Assembly (NCBI RefSeq): GCF_963676485.1
Contig: NZ_OY781115.1
Location: 45,787-109,786, forward strand
DNA: 64,000 nt
Direction of reading: 5' to 3'
Origin: an uncultured Cohaesibacter sp.
GTDB taxonomy: Bacteria; Pseudomonadota; Alphaproteobacteria; Rhizobiales; Cohaesibacteraceae
This document shows, piece after piece, positions 16,128 through 24,376 of the stretch; the first letter of the stretch is position 1; every line of letters begins with the position of its first letter. The notes under the pieces were generated by a model. The model had not been told where the DNA came from, searched no databases, and saw only the letters and a program-made list of their open reading frames with translations. Made by a program: the position numbers and the translations under genes.

Positions 16128-17003
16128 TTAGATGTGATAGCCATAGCGCTGCAATATGTCGGCAACGGTGCCTTTTTCGATATAGCCTCTTTGAACTTCA
16201 TTCATGACATCTTGCACGCTGCTTTCCGCACTCTTCATTGTGTCATATTTCGCATCATCCGGCGTCAGCATGATGTAGGATTCGTCCGTGTGGCTGTAGA
16301 CCAGCTTTACATCCTGCCCATATTCAGCGCGCAGTTGACGTTCTGCATCGACTGCGTTCATCAAGGTTTCCAACCGCACCCTGCGATCTGCCTTGATGGC
16401 AGCGTCAGAATTGCTCTTCTCGATCGGGTTCCCATTGGACCAAACACCGTTGCTGTGAAAGAAATCCTCGTTCATATAGGCGGATGTGGCGCCATCTGGC
16501 AGAGCGCCCAGAGCTTTTGATGCAATCTCGACCATGCCTCCCTGCATGTCTATTTTGATCATGCTGTTCCCGGATTGAGAGCCTTGTTGCGTCTGCGCGC
16601 CGCCCCCATTTTCTGCCTGATCTGCTATGGCAGCAAAGGTGGACATCATGGCTTTGGTGTCGGCCGCCGAGAGCGTTTGGATGAGTGACACACCATCGCG
16701 CGCATCAATGCTGTGCCCTGAGGTGATAATCGATAATCCATTGATATTAATAGACTTGGTGGACGCTTCGCGCGCTGCGTCTTCTTGCAAGGCCAGCAGA
16801 GACGATTGGGTTTCAGCCGTTACCGGCGCAGTTTTGTAAGCGCCTTGCGTAGGCCGTGAGGAGGCGGTTTCCTTTGCCTGTGGCCCGGCAAAGGGTTTCG
16901 AAGTGTCTTCTGATCTAGACGAGGCCCCGCTTTCAAAATTGATGGGGAATTTCGTTGGTATCGTGCCAAGAATCGGAAGTTGCATCATCGCCCTCTCGTT
17001 CAT
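16128..17003 (-). CDS. Hypothetical protein
   Basis: A 291-residue protein I do not recognise. There is no signal peptide or membrane helix. The first 80 residues are Ser/Thr/Pro/Gln-rich and look disordered. The middle has a Gly/Gln-rich run (NGGGAQTQQGSQSGNS). The C-terminal 120 residues look folded and contain RRVRLETLMNAVDAERQLRAEYG and a final segment VMNEVQRGYIEKGTVADILQ. A second ATG pair at 16985-16988 has a better GAGAGG ribosome site, so the protein may start six residues later (MQLPILGTI). It is divergent from the MarR-amylase gene. Confidence 0.6.
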   Translation of the reverse strand: MNERAMMQLPILGTIPTKFPINFESGASSRSEDTSKPFAGPQAKETASSRPTQGAYKTAPVTAETQSSLLALQEDAAREASTKSININGLSIITSGHSIDARDGVSLIQTLSAADTKAMMSTFAAIADQAENGGGAQTQQGSQSGNSMIKIDMQGGMVEIASKALGALPDGATSAYMNEDFFHSNGVWSNGNPIEKSNSDAAIKADRRVRLETLMNAVDAERQLRAEYGQDVKLVYSHTDESYIMLTPDDAKYDTMKSAESSVQDVMNEVQRGYIEKGTVADILQRYGYHI

Positions 17004-17126
17004 GTTCCAGAAAAATTAATGCAAGAGATGTGCCATAATCTTTGTCATATTTCAGATTGCATCATGCCTATTGGCGGGCATGCGCCTATGCGGAAACAGA
17101 GCGCTGATCTTGATTTTTGTAAATTA

Positions 17127-17141
17127 ATACGCTATGCGTAT
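17127..17141. promoter_or_regulatory. Palindrome overlapping the start of the MarR-amylase gene
   Basis: ATACGC-TAT-GCGTAT is a perfect inverted repeat that covers the first ATG (17134). MarR proteins commonly bind such short dyads at their own promoter, so autoregulation is likely. If translation begins at the next ATG (17146), the site lies in the leader. Confidence 0.5.
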
Positions 17142-18921
17142 CATTATGGCAAGATATGCAAGACATGATGTCGCCGCTCTGCTGAAGGCTGTGCTGGCGT
17201 TCGGGCGTCGACTGCGCTCGGAGCGCACATCGACGCGCGTCACATCCTCTGCTGCGAGCATGCTCAACACGCTCTATGTGCAAGGGCCAATGTCCGCCCG
17301 GCAGCTCGCAAGCGAGGAGCGACTACAGCCCCAATCGCTGACGCGGATCGTCAAGCGGCTGGAGGAAGATGGCCTGATCCGGCGCGACCGCAGTCAAGAA
17401 GATCAACGCGAGCTGATCATTGCGTTGACCCAAACAGGCACAAGAGAGCTCGATGCCGACCTCTTGGAGCGACAGAGATGGTTGGAGCAGGTTGTCGCGG
17501 ACGCCCTGAGCGAAGAGGACCGGGCTTTGTTGGGAGACGTCGCACGCCTTCTGCTCAAGCTCGCCTTTCATGATACTGAGGCCAAAACACAGGAAACAGA
17601 TATGCCGAGCTGGGTTCAATATGCGATTTTCTGGCAACTATATCCTTTAGGATTTGTTGGTGCACCTAAAAGCATCGACAGGATCAAAGGCATTGATCAT
17701 CGTTTCGATCATATCATCGACTGGCTTGATTATGCCGTTGAACTGGGCGTTTCCGCGCTGCTACTCGGGCCGATCTTCGCATCATCCACGCACGGATATG
17801 ACACGATTGATCACTATCGCATCGACCCGCGCCTTGGTGATGAGGCGGATTTCGACCGGCTGATGGCCGCAGCCAATCAGCGTGGTCTGAAGATCATTCT
17901 CGATGGGGTCTTCAATCATGTCGGGCGCGATTTCCCCAAATTCATCGAAGCCGACGCTGAAGGGGCCGGGTCAGAAGCGGCACACTGGTTCCTTCCCGTT
18001 GACAGCAATGGCTCCAATAGCACGGCGGCATGGGAGACCTTTGAGGGGCACCCCAGTCTGATCACACTCAATCATGAGAATCCGGATGTGGCGGACTATG
18101 TTCTCGATGTCATGACCCATTGGATGGATCGTGGGGTATCCGGTTGGCGCCTTGATGCGGCCTATGCGACGCCGACGTCCTTTTGGGCGCAAATTCTGCC
18201 CACGGTGCGTCAAGCTCATCCTGAAGCCTATATTTTCGGGGAGGTCATTCACGGAGATTATGTCGGGTTTGTTCAGGAAAGCGGCGTTGATTCCGTTACG
18301 CAGTATGAGCTCTGGAAGGCCATATGGAGTGCGCTCAATGACACCAATTTCTTCGAGCTCGCCTGGGCCCTTGATCGGCACAACCGGTTCCTTGAACATT
18401 TTGCGCCCCTTACATTCGTAGGCAATCACGATGTCACCCGGATTGCGAGCCAGTTGGAAGACACAAAGCATTTGCCCCATGCGTTGGCCTTGCTTTTATT
18501 GACCGGGGGAACCCCTTGCATTTATTCCGGCGATGAGCAGGGATTTCGCGGCATCAAGGAAGAAAGGGAAGGCGGCGATGATGTGATCCGCCCGGCTTTT
18601 CCCGAGCATCCGGACGGGCTACTCGATGATGGATTGCCCATTTACCGTCTGCATCAGGATCTGATCGGCTTGCGACGCAGAAATCCATGGCTGGTGCGCG
18701 CCCGAAGCGAGGCGCTGCATCTTGAAAACCAGCAGATGGTTCTGAAAGTCAGCGCCGAGGGCAACCGCCTGATCCTTGCTTTCAACCTTGGAGAGGCTGA
18801 TGTCGCGCTCCCCGCTGGCGATGCCAGTAGCCTTTTGTCGGGGGAGGGGAATCTGACCAAGAATGGTGAGGGTGGCACGATTCATCTCAAAGGCCACGGT
18901 TGGTGTGTTTTGTCGTCTTGA
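17134..18921 (+). CDS. MarR-type regulator fused in frame to a GH13 alpha-amylase family enzyme
   Basis: One open frame of 595 residues joins two unrelated domains. Residues 1-150 are a complete MarR winged helix: MSARQLASEERLQPQSLTRI, then VKRLEEDGLIRRDRSQEDQR as the wing. Residues 157-595 are a GH13 enzyme beginning at its natural N-terminus (MPSWVQYAIFWQLYPLGF). It has DGVFNH at 257-262, nucleophile Asp341 in GWRLDAAY, acid/base Glu370 in FGEVI and Asp433 in FVGNHD. The joint is a short polar linker (HDTEAKTQETD). An AGGA element lies 7 bases before the internal ATG at 17602, so a separate amylase may also be made. There is no signal peptide, so the enzyme should be cytosolic. Confidence 0.85.
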   Translation: MRIIMARYARHDVAALLKAVLAFGRRLRSERTSTRVTSSAASMLNTLYVQGPMSARQLASEERLQPQSLTRIVKRLEEDGLIRRDRSQEDQRELIIALTQTGTRELDADLLERQRWLEQVVADALSEEDRALLGDVARLLLKLAFHDTEAKTQETDMPSWVQYAIFWQLYPLGFVGAPKSIDRIKGIDHRFDHIIDWLDYAVELGVSALLLGPIFASSTHGYDTIDHYRIDPRLGDEADFDRLMAAANQRGLKIILDGVFNHVGRDFPKFIEADAEGAGSEAAHWFLPVDSNGSNSTAAWETFEGHPSLITLNHENPDVADYVLDVMTHWMDRGVSGWRLDAAYATPTSFWAQILPTVRQAHPEAYIFGEVIHGDYVGFVQESGVDSVTQYELWKAIWSALNDTNFFELAWALDRHNRFLEHFAPLTFVGNHDVTRIASQLEDTKHLPHALALLLLTGGTPCIYSGDEQGFRGIKEEREGGDDVIRPAFPEHPDGLLDDGLPIYRLHQDLIGLRRRNPWLVRARSEALHLENQQMVLKVSAEGNRLILAFNLGEADVALPAGDASSLLSGEGNLTKNGEGGTIHLKGHGWCVLSS

Positions 18922-19032
18922 CGCCCAAGGGGAAGCGGCTGACGGAGTGGGGGAACAAAGACTGAGCCCGCAATCCAGCCCTTTTGAGGCGCATGCTGGT
19001 CTTTTCGCCAGAGCATCAAAGAGGCGTAAAAA

Positions 19033-19056
19033 GGCATTGCCCAGATAGGCAATGCC
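19033..19056 (-). terminator. Terminator of the VOC gene
   Basis: A 9-bp stem GGCATTGCC/GGCAATGCC with a 6-base loop. Read on the minus strand it is followed by TTTTT (19028-19032). It lies 25 bases after the VOC stop and also separates it from the convergent MarR-amylase gene. Confidence 0.75.
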
Positions 19057-19080
19057 AATCGTCAGATGCAAAGGGGCGTT

Positions 19081-19446
19081 TTAACCGTCGGGCAGGTTCA
19101 CGCGGATCCGATGCCCATCAGGGTCCAGCGCCACAAAGGTGAGGCCAAACACGGCTTCTTGCAATTCTTGCTCGATTTTGACGCCATTCGCGCACCACTG
19201 TGCGTAGAGTTTTCTGACGATTTCTTCAGTCTCGACTTGGAACGCCAATTCGGAGCGATGGCCCACCCCACCCGATAGGAAATTTTTCGCACTGGTCGAC
19301 CAAAGGCCAAGGATCAGTCCATTATCGAACTCGAAGGCTTGATAGGTCGGAAAGCCAACAGCCGGTTTACCGATGATCTGTTCGTAGAATTTCGCGCTCT
19401 CAAGCGGGTTGGAAACATACAGAATGAGTAGGTTTGGAGCGAGCAT
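19081..19446 (-). CDS. VOC family protein (glyoxalase/bleomycin-resistance fold)
   Basis: A small 121-residue protein of the vicinal-oxygen-chelate superfamily. It shows two beta-alpha-beta modules: LLILYVSNPLESAKFYEQIIG at the start, and FGLTFVALDPDGHRIRVNLPDG at the end, the usual last strand. Members are metal-dependent isomerases or dioxygenases, or simple ligand-binding resistance proteins. It is divergent from a YafY-type regulator, a frequent pairing, which suggests control by it. The substrate is unknown. Confidence 0.85.
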   Translation of the reverse strand: MLAPNLLILYVSNPLESAKFYEQIIGKPAVGFPTYQAFEFDNGLILGLWSTSAKNFLSGGVGHRSELAFQVETEEIVRKLYAQWCANGVKIEQELQEAVFGLTFVALDPDGHRIRVNLPDG

Positions 19447-19492
19447 TGTAGAGTCCTCTCGGTTGACAATAAGAAGAGTCTACAGATGACAG

Positions 19493-19507
19493 TGCCAAAA
19501 AATGGCA
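19493..19507. promoter_or_regulatory. Dyad in the VOC-YafY promoter region
   Basis: TGCCA-AAAAA-TGGCA lies 13 bases before the regulator start. A wider pair TGTAGA (19447) / TCTACA (19479) flanks a TTGACA (19463-19468) in the same 74-base gap. These are candidate sites for the WYL regulator. Confidence 0.4.
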
Positions 19508-19520
19508 GTATGGTTTTGCT

Positions 19521-20201
19521 ATGCGCACATCACGGCTACTCAATTTGCTTCAGATACTCAGACGCTCACGATATCCCGTGAGCGGCCATGAACTCGCACA
19601 AAAGCTGGGCATCAGCATTCGGACCCTCTATCGGGACATCGCGACACTGCAAGCCGAAGGCGCGGACATTGAGGGCGAGCCCGGTGTTGGATATGTCCTG
19701 AATAAAGGCTTCTTCCTCCCCCCGCTGATGTTTTCCGAAGAGGAAATGTCGGCCTTTATGCTTGGCATGAAATGGGTTGCCAGATTCGGCGACAAGTCGC
19801 TCTCCGAGGCATCAAAACAAATGATTGCCAAGGTTGAACGGGTCGTGCCGGAAACGGTCTTGGAAGCGGCAGCCGCGATACCTCATGGCGTTGGTGAGCC
19901 TGCCGAAGAGACATTCAACGGCGAAGATTTGAGCGATCTCAGAGCTGCGATCAAGCAAGAGCGCAAGTTGAAAATGATATATCAAAAGCCGGGTGGGGAG
20001 CCTGCAGAACGGATAATCTGGCCCATTGCCATCGGATATTTTCCAACCGGCCGGGTTTTGGTCGGTTGGTGTGAAACCAGCCAAGGGTTCCGACACTTTC
20101 GCACGGATCGCATCCGCTCTCGCACGCAGATGGCCGACGGATTCCCGAAAAGACGCAGTGATTTGTATAGAGAATGGCAGCATGGACAATCAAAGCGCTG
20201 A
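19521..20201 (+). CDS. YafY-type HTH/WYL transcriptional regulator
   Basis: A 226-residue DeoR-like regulator. The N-terminal HTH_11 reads RTSRLLNLLQILRRSRYPVSG followed by HELAQKLGISIRTLYRDI. A WYL-type ligand-binding region follows (IYQKPGGEPAERIIWPIAIGYF, with LVGWCETSQGFRHFRTDRI). WYL domains bind small ligands or nucleic acids and tune the regulator. It is divergent from the VOC gene and is its likely regulator. Confidence 0.88.
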   Translation: MRTSRLLNLLQILRRSRYPVSGHELAQKLGISIRTLYRDIATLQAEGADIEGEPGVGYVLNKGFFLPPLMFSEEEMSAFMLGMKWVARFGDKSLSEASKQMIAKVERVVPETVLEAAAAIPHGVGEPAEETFNGEDLSDLRAAIKQERKLKMIYQKPGGEPAERIIWPIAIGYFPTGRVLVGWCETSQGFRHFRTDRIRSRTQMADGFPKRRSDLYREWQHGQSKR

Positions 20202-20342
20202 ATTCTCGATCACCGCGGCTACCAGCGATGAAGTGAAGACCCAGCGCAATATGATCGCGAACTATTTGAACGCTGGTGTGATCGAGCCAATGTTCACGAT
20301 CTCGCAGCTTATATGCTCGGCTGGCTAGACCACGATGCGAAG

Positions 20343-20373
20343 CTGCCCGCATGGCGGGAGTGCATGCGGGCAG
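20343..20373. terminator. Hairpin between the YafY and chemoreceptor genes
   Basis: A perfect 11-bp stem CTGCCCGCATG/CATGCGGGCAG with a 9-base loop between two convergent genes. There is no T-run on either side, so termination may need Rho or the hairpin may serve mRNA stability. The rest of 20202-20484 shows no gene. Confidence 0.5.
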
Positions 20374-20484
20374 AAAAGCAGCTCGATTTGCTCCGGGGCT
20401 TTAGGAGAATCTGCGCGCCGCGGGCGCTCTTTTCACAAAAACCATCGCCAGTGAAAATGACGCGATCACCCTGCGCCCTTAGTC

Positions 20485-22686
20485 TTAGGCCTCTCGAACT
20501 TCTGCCAGGAACCGCTCAACTTGAACTCTGAGCTGTTCTGACTTGTTGCTAAGTTCGCCGGCGGTACTTGTAACCTGGGTAGCTGCGGTTCCTGTTTCGC
20601 CCGCAGACTGAGAGACGAAGATTATGTTTTCAGTCACTTCCTGAGTGCCGCGGGAGGCCTGTTCGACATTGCGGGCAATTTCTCCGGTGGCCGAAGATTG
20701 CTGCTCAACAGCAGCTGCAATACTCGAAGCGATCGCATTCATATCACCGATCGTTTTTCCAATTTCCTGGATAGCCTTCACCGCCTCGTCGGTCTCAAGC
20801 TGAACCGTGCCGATCTGCTGGCTGATTTCCTCTGTTGCCTTGGTGGTTTGGCTTGCGAGCTCTTTCACTTCGCTGGCGACAACCGCAAAGCCCTTACCGG
20901 CATCGCCAGCTCTGGCAGCTTCGATTGTCGCGTTGAGTGCCAAAAGATTTGTTTGCTCGGCAATGGCAGAAATCAGATTGACCACATCACCAATCTTCTG
21001 GGAGGCGGCAGCTAGACCCTGAATCTGTTGATCCGTCTGTTCTGCCTGCGATACAGCGCCCCCTGCTATGTCGGAGGACTGGGCTACCTGCCTGCTGATT
21101 TCCGCAATGGAACTCGTCAATTCTTCCGTCGCGCTGGCAACGGATTGAACATTTGCGGCAGCCTGTTCTGCGGCGGTCGCAACAGACGTTGCTCTTTGGT
21201 TGGTGTCGTTGGCGATTCCGGAGACTGCATCTGCGGTGCTTTCCATTTCTTTTGAAGCAGCGGACGTAGCGGCCAGCAATTCACTGGCATCGACATCGAA
21301 CCGCTGCGTCAGCGTCGCAATGCGTTGTGCCCGTTCTTCCCTACGCTTTGTTTCCTCGGCGGCACCAAGGCTCAGCTCATCGGCCTTGATCATATTGTCT
21401 TTAAAGACTTGCACGGCCACGGCCATATCGCCGACTTCGTCGGTCCTTCCCTGATAGGGTATCTCGGCCGACGTATCATGTCCGGCCAGCTTCTTCATGG
21501 AATTGGTAATGTTGACGATCGGCTTTGCGATACCGCGTGCAGCAAGAACCATCACGAAAGTTGCAGCCACGCCTACGATGATGCCAAGAATGATCATCCA
21601 CAAGGTTGCAGAGTGCGCGCGCTCAGTGAGTTTGGTCTGCAATTGATTGACATTTGCAAGCGCTACCGCTTTGGGCACTGAGATCACAACCGTCCATGGC
21701 GTGTTATCTTCACTAAGATCGATTGGCGCAAAGATGTCGATCGCCTCGAACGCCCCATCGTCTATGGCAGTAGACTTACTCGGGACCATTGATCCCATGC
21801 GCTGCGACCAGCTTGTTCCGGCTGCGGCGACCTTTTTGCCGATGAGACTGGCATCATCACTGTAGGCAACGATCAGTCCGTTGTCGCTGATGATGATCAC
21901 GCTTCCTTTGCCGTCAAACAGACCAGAATCGACGTTCGTGACGAGTTTTTGCACGAAGTTCAGATTGAAATTGGCGCCGGTAATGCCCTGAAACTTGCCA
22001 TCGATCATCACGGGGACGGCAAAAGTGGCAAGTGAAACCAGCTTTCCTTGATCGAGATAGGTCAACGGGCCGATGACGCGTTCTTTGCCGGTTGAACGGG
22101 GATCAAGATACCATGCCCCTTTCTGCAAGCCGTATGAAGCCATTGAGGTGTCTTCATACTCCACAAGGGCTTGCACCACCGCTTTGCCTGACGCGTCTTT
22201 GGTCCAGTAAGGAAGGAAACGACCAGTATCATCGGAGCCGATATCAGTGCGGTTCCGATAGGCTGCGTCATCACCATCAAGCGCGTTTGGCTCCCAGGCC
22301 GAATAGGTGCCGTTGATCGTGCTGTTCTGCTCGACGGTATGGCGAAGGATGCCATTGAATTTCTCGCGTCGGATCTCAGCAGGCAAGCCTTCGGTCGCCG
22401 ACGCCAGTTCCGAAAATGTCGTTGCCATGTTACGAGCGGTCTGGATCCCTACGCTCAGCCTTGACTTGATAACGCCCGCTTGCAGGCTGGCTTCATTCAA
22501 TAGGCGCTCTTTGATTTGTCCGTCGATAATGCCCGTGGCGGTTTCCCCGATATAGTCGTTCGTATCACGAGAGAAGAACAGCGATGTAACCACCAATGAA
22601 ACAACGGTAAGGGCGATGCAAAAGATCGAAAATATTGCAATCTTAGACTGAATGCTGCCGAGACGAATGAAGCTATTTCTTTTCAT
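20485..22686 (-). CDS. Methyl-accepting chemotaxis protein with Cache sensor
   Basis: A transmembrane chemoreceptor of about 733 residues. The first helix (KIAIFSIFCIALTVVSLVVTS) is followed by a large periplasmic sensor of double-Cache type (WEPNALDGDDAAYRN, YEDTSMASYGLQKGAWYLDP, VPVMIDGKFQGITGANFN), a second helix, HAMP, and the signalling tip [28 protein letters not shown]. The ATG at 22686 is preferred because AAAGG lies 6 bases upstream. The frame can be read to 22707. Cache domains bind amino acids, organic acids or other small solutes. The ligand here is unknown. It has no neighbouring che genes. Confidence 0.93.
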   Translation of the reverse strand: MKRNSFIRLGSIQSKIAIFSIFCIALTVVSLVVTSLFFSRDTNDYIGETATGIIDGQIKERLLNEASLQAGVIKSRLSVGIQTARNMATTFSELASATEGLPAEIRREKFNGILRHTVEQNSTINGTYSAWEPNALDGDDAAYRNRTDIGSDDTGRFLPYWTKDASGKAVVQALVEYEDTSMASYGLQKGAWYLDPRSTGKERVIGPLTYLDQGKLVSLATFAVPVMIDGKFQGITGANFNLNFVQKLVTNVDSGLFDGKGSVIIISDNGLIVAYSDDASLIGKKVAAAGTSWSQRMGSMVPSKSTAIDDGAFEAIDIFAPIDLSEDNTPWTVVISVPKAVALANVNQLQTKLTERAHSATLWMIILGIIVGVAATFVMVLAARGIAKPIVNITNSMKKLAGHDTSAEIPYQGRTDEVGDMAVAVQVFKDNMIKADELSLGAAEETKRREERAQRIATLTQRFDVDASELLAATSAASKEMESTADAVSGIANDTNQRATSVATAAEQAAANVQSVASATEELTSSIAEISRQVAQSSDIAGGAVSQAEQTDQQIQGLAAASQKIGDVVNLISAIAEQTNLLALNATIEAARAGDAGKGFAVVASEVKELASQTTKATEEISQQIGTVQLETDEAVKAIQEIGKTIGDMNAIASSIAAAVEQQSSATGEIARNVEQASRGTQEVTENIIFVSQSAGETGTAATQVTSTAGELSNKSEQLRVQVERFLAEVREA

Positions 22687-23152
22687 TTTCAACCTTTCGA
22701 GCATCAACCGGAGAGATCGGAATTTCTGCTGCCATCATTTCAAGAGGGTGCGCATTACTCCCGCGCTGTAGCAAAAAGCCAAAGAAAATCTCCAGGTTCA
22801 TTTTGCTATAGTGCGTAGAGTAATCGCCATTATTAGGTAAATTTTTACATGGCAAAATTAACAATACTCTAATGGTGCAGTAAAATGACGAGATCGAAAA
22901 AATATAACGAATGAATCATTTCAAATAGTCGGTGTTTGCTCGGCTGTGCTTTATGATGGATGAAGGGGAAGATTTGGCACAACGATAAGGTCTCTTCCCC
23001 GAAAGCATGTATTTCAACGCCCCTTTGAAACTCAGCAAGTGATGTCAAGTATGGCGACCTCAAAGCCTCTAGGCTACTGGCACTGGCCGGAGCGTGATGG
23101 GGCGTGCAATCTACCCTTCCTGTTCAGGGAGTAGATCGATGAGGAGGCTGTT
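22687..23152. other. Intergenic region between divergent chemoreceptor and AraC genes
   Basis: About 465 bases, AT-rich at 22790-22920. No protein-like frame or strong hairpin was seen. It must carry the promoters of both flanking genes. Confidence 0.4.
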
Positions 23153-24061
23153 GTGAAGACGAGCAGTGTGAATGATTATGAGACCCGTTTGCTGCGGGTT
23201 CTCGAACATATTGATGCCAACCTGACAGACCCATCAGATCTGGAGGAGCTGGCCCGCATTGCGCATTTTTCACCATTCCATTTTCATCGCATCTTCAAGG
23301 GCATGACGGGAGAAACGGTCGGCGGATATATCCGCCGGCGGCGTCTCGAGGTGGCAGCGGATCAATTGATCTCAAAGGATCACTCCATCACCAGTCTTGC
23401 TTTTGATGCCGGATTTGAAAATAGCGAGAGCTTCTCGCGCGCTTTCAAGGCTCACTTCGGCTTGACCCCCAGCCAGTATCGTTGCACGGGCAAATCGCTG
23501 ATCACCTCGCCGGCGCTGAAAGCTGCCCGGTTGGGGCTCCTTCATTCGCAAGCCCGTGCGCTCGCTCACTATATGGAAACAGAAGGAAGACGAAGGATGT
23601 TCGACGTTGAAATCAAGAAACTGCCCGCAATCCAGGTGGCCAGTTTGCGTCATATCGGACCCTACAAGGAATGCGGTGCTGCGTTTGAAAGACTGTGCAA
23701 AAAGGCGACCGAGGCAGGGCTGTTTCGAGGAGACACCATGGCGATGGCAATCTGCTATGACGATCCCCATTCAGTGGAAGCGGAAAGCCTGCGCTGCGAT
23801 GTCTGCATCACAGTGCCAGAGCAAACCAAGGTCGCAGATCCGATCAAACTGCAAACGATTCCTTCAGGGGACTATGCGGTTGCCGTTCACAGAGGATCCT
23901 ATGACGGCCTGCAGGCCGCCTATGATTGGCTATTCGGTCAATGGTTGCCCCAGTCGGGGCGTGAGGCGACCGACGAAAATTCTGTTGAAGTCTATTTGAC
24001 CGATCCCGACAAAACCAAGCCTGAAGACAACCTCACCGAGATCCGCATCCCGCTGATCTGA
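23153..24061 (+). CDS. AraC family regulator with GyrI-like effector domain
   Basis: A 302-residue protein with an N-terminal AraC DNA-binding domain (LEELARIAHFSPFHFHRIFK and ITSLAFDAGFENSESFSRAF, the two HTH units) followed by a GyrI/SbmC-like effector domain (EIKKLPAIQVASLRHIGPYK, VHRGSYDGLQAAYDWLFGQW). Such Rob/BmrR-type fusions sense lipophilic drugs and dyes and activate resistance genes. The GTG start is supported by GAGGAGG 5 bases upstream. No target gene lies adjacent, as the next operon is a metal-type ABC transporter with its own operator. Confidence 0.9.
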   Translation: MKTSSVNDYETRLLRVLEHIDANLTDPSDLEELARIAHFSPFHFHRIFKGMTGETVGGYIRRRRLEVAADQLISKDHSITSLAFDAGFENSESFSRAFKAHFGLTPSQYRCTGKSLITSPALKAARLGLLHSQARALAHYMETEGRRRMFDVEIKKLPAIQVASLRHIGPYKECGAAFERLCKKATEAGLFRGDTMAMAICYDDPHSVEAESLRCDVCITVPEQTKVADPIKLQTIPSGDYAVAVHRGSYDGLQAAYDWLFGQWLPQSGREATDENSVEVYLTDPDKTKPEDNLTEIRIPLI

Positions 24062-24094
24062 CATTGATCAGGTGTCGCAAACGCCCCATGACAG

Positions 24095-24126
24095 CCCGGG
24101 ACATCTTCTTTGAGAGATGCCCCGGG
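24095..24126 (+). terminator. Terminator after the AraC-GyrI gene
   Basis: The arms CCCGGG-a-CATCT and AGATG-c-CCCGGG form a strong stem with an 8-base loop, followed by ATTT. It begins 34 bases after the stop codon. Confidence 0.65.
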
Positions 24127-24335
24127 ATTTGGTGCCCTGTGGAGATCGCCTTGCCCTCGATTGCACAGGCGGTTGACGTCGTCTTCACCGGCGCAAAGCG
24201 GCGCTTTCCCTATAATGGCGCGCATCTTCATTTCTCAATCTACCCACAAGGTGGGTCGCAGTTTCTTTCTGGATGGCTGGTTGTAAGAATAGGTTTTGGC
24301 TTCAAGAGCATTTCGAACTTTCGTATAGAATATTA

Positions 24336-24363
24336 GTATGATAATGAGCGTTAAAAATCATAC
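24336..24363. promoter_or_regulatory. NikR-type operator upstream of the ABC operon
   Basis: GTATGA (24336-24341) and TCATAC (24358-24363) are separated by exactly 16 bases, which is the operator of the nickel-responsive repressor NikR (GTATGA-N16-TCATAC). It ends 13 bases before the first gene of the nik-like operon. No nikR gene is in the window, so the regulator would act in trans. Confidence 0.75.
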
Positions 24364-24376
24364 TATGGAGTTTTAG

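Noticed and set aside
24064-24336. 90-codon plus-strand frame between the AraC gene and the nik-like operon
   Set aside because: It spans the AraC gene's terminator hairpin, reaches the edge of the NikR-type site and lacks any family pattern.
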